Shown here: one piece after another, positions 56,460 through 64,000 of the stretch | Position numbering within the stretch: the stretch's first letter is position 1 | How the letters are laid out: every line of letters begins with the position of its first letter | Assembly: GCF_002549795.1 (NCBI RefSeq) | Contig: NZ_CP021435.1 | Span: 1,674,001-1,738,000, forward strand | Direction of reading: 5' to 3' | Length of the DNA stretch: 64,000 nt | Source: Halomonas beimenensis | GTDB taxonomy: Bacteria; Pseudomonadota; Gammaproteobacteria; Pseudomonadales; Halomonadaceae | Position numbers and translations under genes: made by a program | Notes under the pieces: model-generated | The model's database searches: none | Seen by the model: the letters and a program-made list of their open reading frames with translations, nothing else | Told to the model about the DNA's origin: nothing

Positions 56460-56651
56460 CAAGGAAGCCGCCTGAGCTACAAGCTACAAGGAGCAAGCTA
56501 CAAGGAAACCCCTTGTCGCCTGCCTCGGGGGGGGTCACACTCCCTTGCAGCTTGCAGCTTGCAGCTTGCAGCTTGCAGCTTGCAGCTTGCAGCTTGCAGC
56601 TTGCAGCTTGCAGCTTGCAGCTTGCAGCTTGCAGCTTGCAGCTTGCAGCTT
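56460..56651. repeat. Composite repeat module 9 (psrA/pilC, convergent)
   Basis: Contains gagctacaagctacaagg, AAACCCCTTGTCGC..CTCGGGGGGGGTCACACTCCC and the GCAGCTT array, as in modules 1, 4 and 6. Confidence 0.85.
56547..56651 (+). repeat. (GCAGCTT)15 tandem array
   Basis: Fifteen perfect units; the final T is the first base of the pilC stop triplet read on the opposite strand. Confidence 0.97.
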
Positions 56652-57883
56652 CAGATCACACTCCCCAACTCGAAGATCGGCAGGTACATCGAGATGACCA
56701 GGCCGCCGACCAGCACCCCCAGCACCACGATGATGAAGGGCTCCAGCAGCGAGGTGAGGGCGTCGACCTTGTTGTCGACCTCTTCCTCGTAGTAGTCCGC
56801 CACGCGGTTGAGCATGGCGTCCAGGGCGCCGGCTTCCTCGCCGATGCCGACCATCTGCACCGCCAGCGGCGGGAACTGCTCGGTGAGACGCATGGCGAAG
56901 TGCAGCTGCTGGCCGGTGGCCACGTCGTCGCGGACCTGGTCGACGGCGCGCTCGTAGACCTTGTTGCCCGTGGCGCCCGACGAGGTCTCCAGGGCCTCCA
57001 CCAGCGGCACGCCGGCGCCGAACGTGGTGGCCAGCGTGCGCGAATAGCGCGCCACGCAGGACTTGTCGAGGATGTCGCCGATGACCGGGATGCGCAGCGC
57101 CAGCGCGTGCATCCGATAGGCGAAACTCTCCGAGCGTTTCATCCCGCCGCGGATCAGGAAGACGGTGGCCACGAAGCCCCCCAGCACCCACAGCCAGTAC
57201 GCCTGGGCGAGCTCGGAGAGATGGATGGTCATGCGCGTCATGGCCGGCAGCTCCGCGCCGAAGCCATGGAAGAGGCTCTCGAACTGGGGCACCACCTTGA
57301 TCAGCAGCAGGGCGGTGACGCCGATGCCCACGGCGATGACCGCGGCGGGATACCAGAGCGCCTTCTTCACCCGGCCCTTCAGCGACTCGACCTTCTCCTT
57401 GTAGGTGGCCACCCGCTCGAGCATGCGATCCAGCGAGCCGGACTGCTCGCCGGCCTCCACCAGGTTGCAGAACAGCCGATCGAAGTGCTCGGGATGGCGC
57501 TTGAGGGCCTCGGAGAAGCTGGCACCGGCGGCCACGTCGTTCATCAGCTCCTGCACCAGGGCGCTCATGGCCGGCTTCTTCATGCTCTCCGCCACGACCT
57601 GGAAGGCCTGCAGGGCGGGCACCCCGGCGCGGATCATGGTGGCCATCTGACGCGCGAACAGCATGATGTCGCGGGGCTTGATCTTGCCCATGCCCCCGCC
57701 GATGCCGCTCTTGCGGCGAATGTTCTTGACGATGATGTTCTGGCCGGCCAGCTCCTTCTCGACCTCAAACCTCTTGCTGGCGATGATCTCGCCGCTGACA
57801 TGGCGCCCCTGAGGTCCCTTGCCGGTCCAACGCCAACGGTAGAGCTTGATCTTCTTGGATTTCGGCATGGTTGCGGTGGCCAT
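56651..57883 (-). CDS. pilC: Type IV pilus inner-membrane platform protein PilC
   Basis: Polytopic assembly-platform protein of 410 residues that couples the PilB motor to pilin insertion. Two T2SSF domains are visible at about 75-200 and 280-400 (FARQMATMIRAGVPALQAF and YSRTLATTFGAGVPLVEAL). Three main membrane helices are present. It lies downstream of pilB on the same strand, but repeat module 10 separates the two by about 190 bp; pilD is not adjacent. Confidence 0.95.
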   Translation of the reverse strand: MATATMPKSKKIKLYRWRWTGKGPQGRHVSGEIIASKRFEVEKELAGQNIIVKNIRRKSGIGGGMGKIKPRDIMLFARQMATMIRAGVPALQAFQVVAESMKKPAMSALVQELMNDVAAGASFSEALKRHPEHFDRLFCNLVEAGEQSGSLDRMLERVATYKEKVESLKGRVKKALWYPAAVIAVGIGVTALLLIKVVPQFESLFHGFGAELPAMTRMTIHLSELAQAYWLWVLGGFVATVFLIRGGMKRSESFAYRMHALALRIPVIGDILDKSCVARYSRTLATTFGAGVPLVEALETSSGATGNKVYERAVDQVRDDVATGQQLHFAMRLTEQFPPLAVQMVGIGEEAGALDAMLNRVADYYEEEVDNKVDALTSLLEPFIIVVLGVLVGGLVISMYLPIFELGSVI

Positions 57884-57904
57884 GATCGTGATCCCTGCGT
57901 TGCG

Positions 57905-58073
57905 TGAAATCTTTGCCCGGCGGGCAGCTACCAGCGCCTAGCGCCGAGCAGCCAAGGAACGAGTAGCAAGTGACGAGTAGCAAGTAGAAAGGAGAAAGTG
58001 GAAAGTGGAAAGGAGCCCCTCTTTCTACTTGTTACTTTCTACTTGAGCCTCGTTTTTGCCGCTTGGCCGCTGA
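57905..58073. repeat. Composite repeat module 10 (between pilB and pilC) with one GCTTGGCC unit
   Basis: Arms gtagcaagtagaaaggagaaag and ctttctacttgttactttc pair around GGAGCCCCTC. The text ttgagcctcg..gccgcttggccgc matches modules 5 and 8, but with a single unit of the array just before the pilB stop. Confidence 0.75.
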
Positions 58074-59867
58074 TCAATCCTTCGTCACCCGATTGACCTC
58101 CGCCAGGCTGGTCAGGCCCTGCATGACCTTGAGCAGGCCGCTGCGGCGCAGGTCCGGGTGCCCCTCCTGCCGGGCCTGGGCATCGAAGTCCATGGAGTTG
58201 CCGTGGGTCATGATCAGCTTGCTCATGGCGTCGGAGACGGGCACCACCTCGTAGATGCCGACGCGACCCTTGAAGCCCTGGGTACAGTGCTTGCAGCCCA
58301 CCGGTTCGTAGAGGGTGGCCTGCTCGACCTCCTCCGGGGTGAAGCCCTGGGAGAGCAGCGCCTCCCGGGGGATATCGGCGGGCTGCTTGCAGTGCTTGCA
58401 CAGGCGGCGGGCGAGGCGCTGGGCGATGATCAGGCTCACGGAACTGGCGATATTGAAGGGCGCGACGCCCATGTTGGCCAGGCGCGTGAGCGTTTCCGCC
58501 GCCGAGTTGGTGTGTACCGTGGAGAGCACCAGGTGGCCGGTCTGGGCCGCCTTGACCGCGATCTCGGCGGTCTCCAGGTCACGGATCTCGCCGACCATCA
58601 CCACGTCCGGGTCCTGGCGCAGGAAGGCGCGCAGGGCGCTGGCGAAGTCGAGGCCGATCTTGGGCAGCACGTTCACCTGGTTGACCCCGGGCACCTTGAT
58701 CTCCACCGGGTCCTCGGCGGTGCAGATGTTGCGCTCCACCTCGTTGAGGATGTTGATACCCGTGTAGAGGGTCACCGTCTTGCCGCTGCCGGTGGGGCCG
58801 GTGACCAGGATCATGCCCTGGGGATCGTCCAGCACCGCCTCGTACATGGCGCGCTGCTCGGGGGTGAAGCCCAGTTCCTCGATGCCCAGCTGCGCCGAGG
58901 ACGGGTCGAGGATCCGCAGCACGACCTTCTCGCCGTAGACGGTGGGCAGGGAGTTGACGCGGAAGTCGATCGAACGGGTCTTGGAGATCCGCAGCTTGAT
59001 GGCGCCGTCCTGGGGCAGCCGGCGCTCGGAGATGTCCAGCCGCGACATCACCTTGAGCCGGGCCGCGATCCGCGTGCGCATGGCGAAGGGCGGATGCGCC
59101 ACGTCGTGCAGCATGCCGTCGATGCGGAAGCGTACCCGGTAGCTGGTCTCGTAGGGCTCGAAGTGAATATCCGAGGCGCCGCGCCGGATGGCGTCCAGCA
59201 GGATCTTGTTGACGAACTTGACGATGGGGGCGTCGTCGCCGGCGGCCGCCACCTGCTGCTGTTCGTCGGTGATGTCGGTGGCGCCTTCGTCGTACTCCAG
59301 CTCGCCGATGGCATCGTCGACGTTGGCCAGCTCGTCGAGCATCGAGTTCTCGGTGCTCGCCAGGTAGCTCTCCAGCACCGGGCCCAGTTGGTCGACCGGC
59401 GCCAGGACGCCTTCCGGGGTCAGGCCGGTGGCGAACTGCAGCTCGTCGAGCTGGGCCAGGGTGGACGGGTAGGGCACGGCCACCGTGAGGCGGTGCCCGT
59501 GCCGGGTGAGCGGCAGGATGCCCAGCCGGCGCAGGATCTTGTCCGGAAACTCCGCCGCCGGGGGCAGGCTCGCCAGGCGCAGGGCATCCAGGTCGATGAT
59601 CGGCAGCCCGTATTCCCAGGCGGCGGTCAGGGTGGCCTGGCGGGCGGGCACCATGCCGGCGTCGATGATGTGCTCCAGCAGCGAGACCTCGGCCTCCCGG
59701 GCCACTTCCTCGGCGCGGCTGGCCGCGGCCTCGCTGATCAGCCCGTCGGCGACCAGCCGCTTGGAGAGCCCGCGCATGCCGCGTCGGTTCGCCACGCTGG
59801 AAAGGGGCGAATCCTGGGGCTGGGGCGTCTCGACCTGTTCGGGGCCGGGGGGGCGGTAGTCGTTCAT
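58074..59867 (-). CDS. pilB: Type IV pilus extension ATPase PilB
   Basis: Hexameric motor of 597 residues driving pilus extension. Walker A is GPTGSGKTVTLYTGI, the Asp box is DPVEIKVPGVNQVN, Walker B is DPDVVMVGEIRDLETAEIA, and a tetracysteine zinc site is formed by CKHC twice near the end. The N-terminal domain (about 30-150) is the GSPII_E N-type. It is divergent from pilA across a 309-bp region. Confidence 0.96.
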   Translation of the reverse strand: MNDYRPPGPEQVETPQPQDSPLSSVANRRGMRGLSKRLVADGLISEAAASRAEEVAREAEVSLLEHIIDAGMVPARQATLTAAWEYGLPIIDLDALRLASLPPAAEFPDKILRRLGILPLTRHGHRLTVAVPYPSTLAQLDELQFATGLTPEGVLAPVDQLGPVLESYLASTENSMLDELANVDDAIGELEYDEGATDITDEQQQVAAAGDDAPIVKFVNKILLDAIRRGASDIHFEPYETSYRVRFRIDGMLHDVAHPPFAMRTRIAARLKVMSRLDISERRLPQDGAIKLRISKTRSIDFRVNSLPTVYGEKVVLRILDPSSAQLGIEELGFTPEQRAMYEAVLDDPQGMILVTGPTGSGKTVTLYTGINILNEVERNICTAEDPVEIKVPGVNQVNVLPKIGLDFASALRAFLRQDPDVVMVGEIRDLETAEIAVKAAQTGHLVLSTVHTNSAAETLTRLANMGVAPFNIASSVSLIIAQRLARRLCKHCKQPADIPREALLSQGFTPEEVEQATLYEPVGCKHCTQGFKGRVGIYEVVPVSDAMSKLIMTHGNSMDFDAQARQEGHPDLRRSGLLKVMQGLTSLAEVNRVTKD

Positions 59868-60176
59868 CGGCGTCCTGTCATATATATGGCAAGTACTAGC
59901 TCGGCACCCTGGATTCTAGCGCCTGAGTGGGGCACCCGCCCATAGTCCCACGACGCGGTTTCAACCTTTTCCTTGACCTGAAACAGGCATGCGTCAGTAT
60001 GAGTAAGCGCATCAAGGAGTTACCCGAAAAGGTGACGAGCTTGCACGAAGGCAAAATGTAAATTAATGTAAGTATCAGGGTGGTCTCAAGGCTGCCTTGG
60101 CGAGGCCGGAGGCGGCCCGAGGTAAAAACCATCGCCAGCACGGGGCTGGCGATGCTTGGAGCAAGGGGTGGAGACG
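59868..60176. other. Divergent pilB/pilA regulatory region
   Basis: AT-richer than its surroundings. It contains a sigma-54-like GG-N10-GC motif (60081-60095, TGGTCTC-AAGG-CTGC; only the invariant pairs match) and a perfect 10-bp hairpin CATCGCCAGC/GCTGGCGATG (60130-60154) in the pilA leader. No gene was seen. Confidence 0.45.
60081..60095 (+). promoter_or_regulatory. Weak sigma-54-like promoter candidate for pilA
   Basis: GG and GC are 10 bp apart as required, but the flanking bases fit the consensus poorly. Pseudomonas pilA uses sigma-54, which makes this worth recording. Confidence 0.3.
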
Positions 60177-60608
60177 ATGAAAAGACAAACGATGCAGCGC
60201 AGCATGAAGGCTCGTCAGGGCGGTTTCACCCTGATCGAGCTGATGATCGTGGTGGCGATCATCGGGATCTTGGCGGCTATCGCAATTCCTGCCTATCAAG
60301 ACTATGTGGGTAGGGCGCAGGCCTCTGAAGGCTTGTCCGTAGTCTCTGGGGTGCAATTAGATGTTGCGGAGCAGGTTGCTCAAGACGGAGCATTGACTAC
60401 TAATATTTCATTGTCCCCTACGCTGGATGGGAAATATATTAGCGGGGTGACAGTTGCATCGAATGGTGTTATTACGGTAAGTTTTGACGCTGGTGTTCAC
60501 AGTGGTCAAACCATGACATTGACACCCACGGAAGCAAATGGTCAAATTACTGGTTGGACGTGTGCCGGCTTAGCTGATACGGCCTACTTGCCAAGTTCAT
60601 GCCAGTAA
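60177..60608 (+). CDS. pilA: Type IVa major pilin PilA
   Basis: Pilin precursor of 143 residues. The leader [16 protein letters not shown] is followed by the mature start [20 protein letters not shown] with Glu5; PilD would cut after the second Gly at position 16. The C-terminal disulfide loop is formed by Cys in GWTCAGL and in PSSCQ. GGTGGAGACG precedes the ATG. Codons after about residue 45 are much more AT-rich than the rest of the window, suggesting transfer or diversification of the surface part. It is convergent with the pglL-like gene. Confidence 0.95.
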   Translation: MKRQTMQRSMKARQGGFTLIELMIVVAIIGILAAIAIPAYQDYVGRAQASEGLSVVSGVQLDVAEQVAQDGALTTNISLSPTLDGKYISGVTVASNGVITVSFDAGVHSGQTMTLTPTEANGQITGWTCAGLADTAYLPSSCQ

Positions 60609-60656
60609 TGCGAGTAATCTCAGTAGTGGTTTATTAAAACTGGGGTAGATCTCCTT

Positions 60657-60696
60657 AAGTGAAAACGGCCGGCTTCTGCTGGCCGTTTTCACTTTT
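60657..60696. terminator. Strong bidirectional terminator after pilA
   Basis: A 14-bp perfect stem (AAGTGAAAACGGCC / GGCCGTTTTCACTT) with a 10-base loop and T/A tracts on both sides. Confidence 0.93.
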
Positions 60697-60782
60697 CGTC
60701 GGGTCATAATTTTCTGGTCTTAGCTTCCATTCCCGGGTTCGCGCCGAGCAAGGACGGCTATCCGGTAAGAGAGTCAACAGCT

Positions 60783-60977
60783 CTAGAGCAGCATGCCGTT
60801 GTGATGGAAGCGGCGATTGATGCCCTGAACACAGCGGTGCCATGTGATCTTCATCATGCTGATAACTGCCAGTTCGTTATGTGGCGCAAGTATGTGTATG
60901 TGCTGGTCATCAGCGCATAGGCATGTGTGCTCAAGAAAATTTAGGTGGTTATGACAATCTGCTCCCTTGTGTAGCAT
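60783..60977 (-). pseudogene. Remnant of a REP-associated tyrosine transposase
   Basis: A 64-residue fragment. LAPHNELAVISMMKITWHRC and VQGINRRFHHNGMLL match, by eye, the middle of Y1-type REP transposases (MTNHVHLL.., ..YVQYFNRRYHRTGTLW), including QHIHIL where the HxH motif is expected. The N-terminal part, the catalytic Tyr region and the C-terminus are missing or interrupted. Sequence up to about 61000 may be part of the same relic. Confidence 0.55.
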
Positions 60978-61180
60978 CCTCCCACAAATGTTCTGCCGAT
61001 GGGGTGTTGAAGTGGCAGCTCCCCCAGTAGTTGAAAGTGGCGAAATCTCCTATGATATTCATGATGTTAAATAACTAGTTAAGGCGGGGAGCCTATAAGA
61101 GAACTTTGTGCAGTACGAAAACGAAAGCAGGAAAATCATTACCGCACGTCTACTTCCTCTATTATGTGCGGCTTACCATT
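60978..61180. other. AT-rich non-coding stretch
   Basis: Between the transposase remnant and the end of the pglL-like gene. It has low GC for this window and holds no recognisable gene or repeat. Confidence 0.5.
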
Positions 61181-62869
61181 CTATGGCTGAAGAAAATTCG
61201 AGGCGGGGAAGAGGTCGTGCGCTTTGTCTATGGTGGTGACTCCTTGGGAAGAAGTGTCTAGTAACTTTTCAGCCTGGATAATATTTGAAAAAAGGGGCGG
61301 GCTGGGCTCCAAGTGTGCAAATTCTCTGGCCCATGTTAAGTAACCCGAAATAGATGCCTCGAGACCAAGGCTAGCTGCTTTATTGAGTTGTTGGGACATG
61401 ACAAGAAATTCCAGTGTATTAGAAATGCCCAAGGGGTTGATTACATCAGACAAGGTGCCAGTTTCCAGGCCTTGAGAAGCGACATGGGTTTTGACTTTCC
61501 ACAGTGTCTGTAGGTGCGTCACCATAAAGATGAGCAAGACTGGAGTCGCGACTAAAGAGCCGACTCGGATTCCAAAGGTGTAACGGTTATCCCGCAGCCT
61601 GGTTTGATAGCATTGGCTAGCCACCATGCCGGCCAGCAAAATGAACCCAAGCCAGCTTGCCTGGCTATGATAGAAGGGAAGCTCCGTCATGGAGTGCAGG
61701 GTGAGCGGCAGCAGTAGTGCGGCCAGCAGCAGGCGATGGCCCTTGGGGCCATTTGCATAGGTGCGCCACAGTAACCAAACGCCGAATACGAGTAAAACCA
61801 ACATGGGGAGCAGGCCGCCCTCGACGCCCCAGAAAAGCAACTCATTGTGAGGGTGGGAGAAGGTTTCCCAGATATAAGGTTCGACGATCGCCGGCTGATT
61901 GATGGGCTGGGCGGCTCGCCAATCGGCGAAGCTGTACAGGAAATCGTGCTGGAAACGCCCATAACCCCAGCCGAGGAAGGGATTTTCCAGGATCATTCTC
62001 AGTGAGTGGGTCAGGACGTACCAGCGGGAGCCGGAGGTGCTGGCCACGGATTCGGCACTGCGCAGGGATCCCTCAGACGGGTTCCAGAGCAGGTAGGCCA
62101 GCAGTGCACCGATAACCAAAGCGCCCGCCCACCATTTGCATACATTGCGGTGCTGACTCCATAGGTAGGCGAGGAGCAGGGGAATGACGATTGCGGCGGT
62201 CAACCAGCCGATGACCGACGCAGCAAACCAGAGAATGGCCGGCATGAAAAGCGGCGCCAGCAGGGTGACGCCTCGCTCCCAGGTTCTTTTCGCCTCGATG
62301 ATCAACCAGGCGGAGACCGCGAGGCCGGTGACCAGGAAGCTGGCCAAGACATTCTTTTGCTGAAAGATCCCATAGGGATACTGGTAATTCACGTTATAAC
62401 CGAGCCAGTTTCCCGGCTCCAGCCAGTAGAGCTGCGCGTAACTCAGCAGGGTTTCCAGCAGGGCACCCAGCAGGATCGCAAAGCCCAGCCACCACCAATC
62501 CCGCTGGGTCAGCTGGAGCTGCGCGAGCCCCAGCAACAGAATCCCGCCCGCCGTCACGCCGAGCATGCGGGGGAGCGCGATCAGCGAGGCCTCGTTCCAG
62601 GTCCACAGGAAGGGCAACCATAGGGCCAGCAGCAATAGCCCAAGGCCGATATGGAAGCTGCTGTAGTGGATGACGCCGCGAGTGGCCGGCCACATCGCGA
62701 TGGCCATCATCACCCCGAAGCCCATCCACACCGCAGCGTTATGGGGCATGCGAAGGCCGGTGCCGCCCAGATTGGGGAAGGTGACATGCATCAGCACCGT
62801 GAAGGTGAAGATCGTGGTGCCGATGAACCAGGCGATCAGGCGGCGATTGGGAGCGGAGGTCTGCGTCAT
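61181..62869 (-). CDS. PglL/TfpO-type O-oligosaccharyltransferase
   Basis: A 562-residue membrane enzyme with about 12 helices and a Wzy_C-type core. The key periplasmic motif is FSHPHNELLFWGVEGG. The preceding GWGYGRFQHDFLYSF is also usual. Such enzymes attach lipid-linked glycans to pilins; in Pseudomonas TfpO acts on a C-terminal Ser of the neighbouring pilin, and here pilA ends PSSCQ. Pilin is therefore the likely substrate, though general glycosylation is possible. The 3' third of the gene has lower GC. Convergent with pilA. ATG at 62869. Confidence 0.85.
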   Translation of the reverse strand: MTQTSAPNRRLIAWFIGTTIFTFTVLMHVTFPNLGGTGLRMPHNAAVWMGFGVMMAIAMWPATRGVIHYSSFHIGLGLLLLALWLPFLWTWNEASLIALPRMLGVTAGGILLLGLAQLQLTQRDWWWLGFAILLGALLETLLSYAQLYWLEPGNWLGYNVNYQYPYGIFQQKNVLASFLVTGLAVSAWLIIEAKRTWERGVTLLAPLFMPAILWFAASVIGWLTAAIVIPLLLAYLWSQHRNVCKWWAGALVIGALLAYLLWNPSEGSLRSAESVASTSGSRWYVLTHSLRMILENPFLGWGYGRFQHDFLYSFADWRAAQPINQPAIVEPYIWETFSHPHNELLFWGVEGGLLPMLVLLVFGVWLLWRTYANGPKGHRLLLAALLLPLTLHSMTELPFYHSQASWLGFILLAGMVASQCYQTRLRDNRYTFGIRVGSLVATPVLLIFMVTHLQTLWKVKTHVASQGLETGTLSDVINPLGISNTLEFLVMSQQLNKAASLGLEASISGYLTWAREFAHLEPSPPLFSNIIQAEKLLDTSSQGVTTIDKAHDLFPASNFLQP

Positions 62870-63041
62870 GGGCGGGACTCAGTGGAAGGGTGGCGCCTTG
62901 GTTTCATATTGTTACACGTGTGGCCAGTGTCCACCGTACCGGGGGGGTTGTAAAGGCGGTGAGCCAGGGATGAGGTATGCGGTGCTCTCGGGTTGAGTGA
63001 ACTAGACTCCGAGGCATGCGTCTTGGCAGGGAGGCCGAGCC

Positions 63042-64000
63042 ATGTCCTATCCCCATCTCGTCCATCATGGTGCCGCCCGGGGCGTGACCGGCAGCTGCCA
63101 TCGCCTGCAGTTCGCCGAGGATCGGGCGCTGCTGGTGGATTGCGGCCTCTTCCAGGGAGGGGATGCCGTTGGGGCCGATACCCTGGCCCAGCATCGCGTC
63201 GAATTCCCGGTGGCGGACCTGCTGGCGCTGGTCGTCACCCATGTGCATATCGACCATGTCGGGCGCCTGCCGTACCTGCTCGCCGCGGGCTATCGCGGGC
63301 CGATCCTGTGTTCGCCGCCCTCGGCGAGGCTGCTGCCGCTGGTGATCGAGGATGCGCTGAAGATCGGCTTCACCCGGGATCAAAGACTGATCGAGCGTTT
63401 CCTCGATGAGGTCGGTGAGCGGCTGGTGCCCCTGGACTATCGCCACTGGCACGCCCTCATCGATGACGCCCGGCACCGGGTCCGCGTGAAGCTCCAGCGG
63501 GCCGGCCATATCCTGGGATCGGCCTATGTGGAGGTCGACTTCGAGGATCGCGCCACCGGGGGACGACACCGCACGGTCTTCTCCGGGGATCTCGGCGCGC
63601 CCCATACGCCCCTGCTGCCGGCGCCGCGCTCGCCGTATCGTGCCGATACCCTGGTGATCGAGAGCACCTACGGCGACCGCGATCACGAGGACCGCACCGA
63701 GCGCCGCGAACGGCTCGCCGCCGCCATCGACCGGGCCCTGGCCAACGAGGGCAGCGTGATCATCCCGGCCTTCAGCATCGGCCGTACCCAGGAGCTGCTC
63801 TACGAGATCGAAAGCCTGATCCACCGTGGCCGTAGCCCGCGTTGGCGGGACCTGGAGATCATCGTCGACTCACCCCTGGCGGCGCGTTTCACCGAGGCGT
63901 ACCGGGCTCTCAAGCCCTGGTGGGACGCCGAGGCGCATCGGCGCCTGCGCTCGGGGCGTCATCCCCTGAGCTTCGAGAACCTCTACACGGTGGACAGCCA
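63042..64000 (+). CDS. Metallo-beta-lactamase/beta-CASP exonuclease (3' end outside window)
   Basis: The frame is open from ATG 63042 to the window end (319 codons visible). The metal motif is THVHIDHVGRLPYLLAAG at about residue 65; later motifs are RAGHILGSAYVEV and VFSGDLGAP. VIESTYGDRDHEDR and IIPAFSIGRTQELLYEI are beta-CASP signatures of the CPSF/YSH1-like bacterial group, often called RNA exonucleases. GGGAGGCCGAGCC precedes the ATG. The gene is divergent from the pglL-like gene. RNA processing is the likely role; the exact substrate is unknown. Confidence 0.9.
   Translation, partial: MSYPHLVHHGAARGVTGSCHRLQFAEDRALLVDCGLFQGGDAVGADTLAQHRVEFPVADLLALVVTHVHIDHVGRLPYLLAAGYRGPILCSPPSARLLPLVIEDALKIGFTRDQRLIERFLDEVGERLVPLDYRHWHALIDDARHRVRVKLQRAGHILGSAYVEVDFEDRATGGRHRTVFSGDLGAPHTPLLPAPRSPYRADTLVIESTYGDRDHEDRTERRERLAAAIDRALANEGSVIIPAFSIGRTQELLYEIESLIHRGRSPRWRDLEIIVDSPLAARFTEAYRALKPWWDAEAHRRLRSGRHPLSFENLYTVDS

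Noticed and set aside
60655..60843. 62-residue frame over the pilA terminator
   Set aside because: It overlaps the terminator hairpin and lacks a recognisable family or start signal. At most it is part of the transposase relic.

Overview
The window is GC-rich DNA from a gammaproteobacterium, most likely a member of the Halomonadaceae (Halomonas or a close relative). The evidence is the Pseudomonas-like gene order (pheA followed by a fused tyrA-aroA, then cmk and rpsA; lexA beside psrA), an MvaT-type H-NS protein, a LapA/LapD/LapG biofilm adhesin system and type IVa pilus genes. The genus call is inference. No rRNA, tRNA or CRISPR array was seen.

Layout. (1) 1-11.3 kb: a Lap system. It holds the 3' part of the type I secretion ATPase gene lapB, lapC, a LuxR-type regulator, a small RTX adhesin with a retention module and a TAAG cleavage site, and the opposing lapG-lapD pair. 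(2) 11.3-15.4 kb: a cation diffusion facilitator, an acyltransferase, rdgC and a thioesterase. (3) 15.4-25.6 kb: gyrA, serC, pheA, tyrA-aroA, cmk and rpsA. (4) 26-33.5 kb: mvaT, an AraC-type regulator, a Tus-like terminus protein, yacG-coaE-pilD, nagZ and hpt. (5) 33.7-39.6 kb: a valine/branched-chain acyl-CoA catabolism locus around a MerR (LiuR-like) regulator and a perfect palindromic operator. (6) 40-45.4 kb: a PuuR-like regulator and a tightly coupled molybdenum cofactor operon, mobA-mobB-moeA-moaCD(fusion)-moaE-moaA. (7) 45.7-52.3 kb: a BCCT carrier, a short AT-hook H-NS-like protein, an RNase J-like nuclease, purU and two membrane proteins. (8) 52.4-56.4 kb: an intact IS3-family element, dinB, lexA and psrA. 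(9) 56.6-62.9 kb: pilC, pilB, pilA and a PglL-type oligosaccharyltransferase, with lower GC around pilA. (10) From 63.0 kb: a beta-CASP metallo-beta-lactamase gene running off the end.

The most unusual structure is not a gene. About ten intergenic regions carry one composite repeat module. It has purine-rich arms (variants of caagtagaaag / ctttctacttg), a terminator-like hairpin, and a pure tandem array of GCAGCTT (8, 11, 12, 15 and 15 copies) or GCTTGGCC (1, 7 and 19 copies). Seven of the ten convergent gene pairs in the window carry it. Several arrays touch the stop codon of the minus-strand gene, and in two genes repeat-like DNA seems to encode the C-terminal tail. One copy is split by the IS3 element. 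Other mobile relics are two long imperfect palindromes (26.6 and 38.5 kb), a 24-bp inverted repeat (50.1 kb), a triple hairpin next to the tus-like gene, REP-like palindromes and the remnant of a REP-associated transposase.
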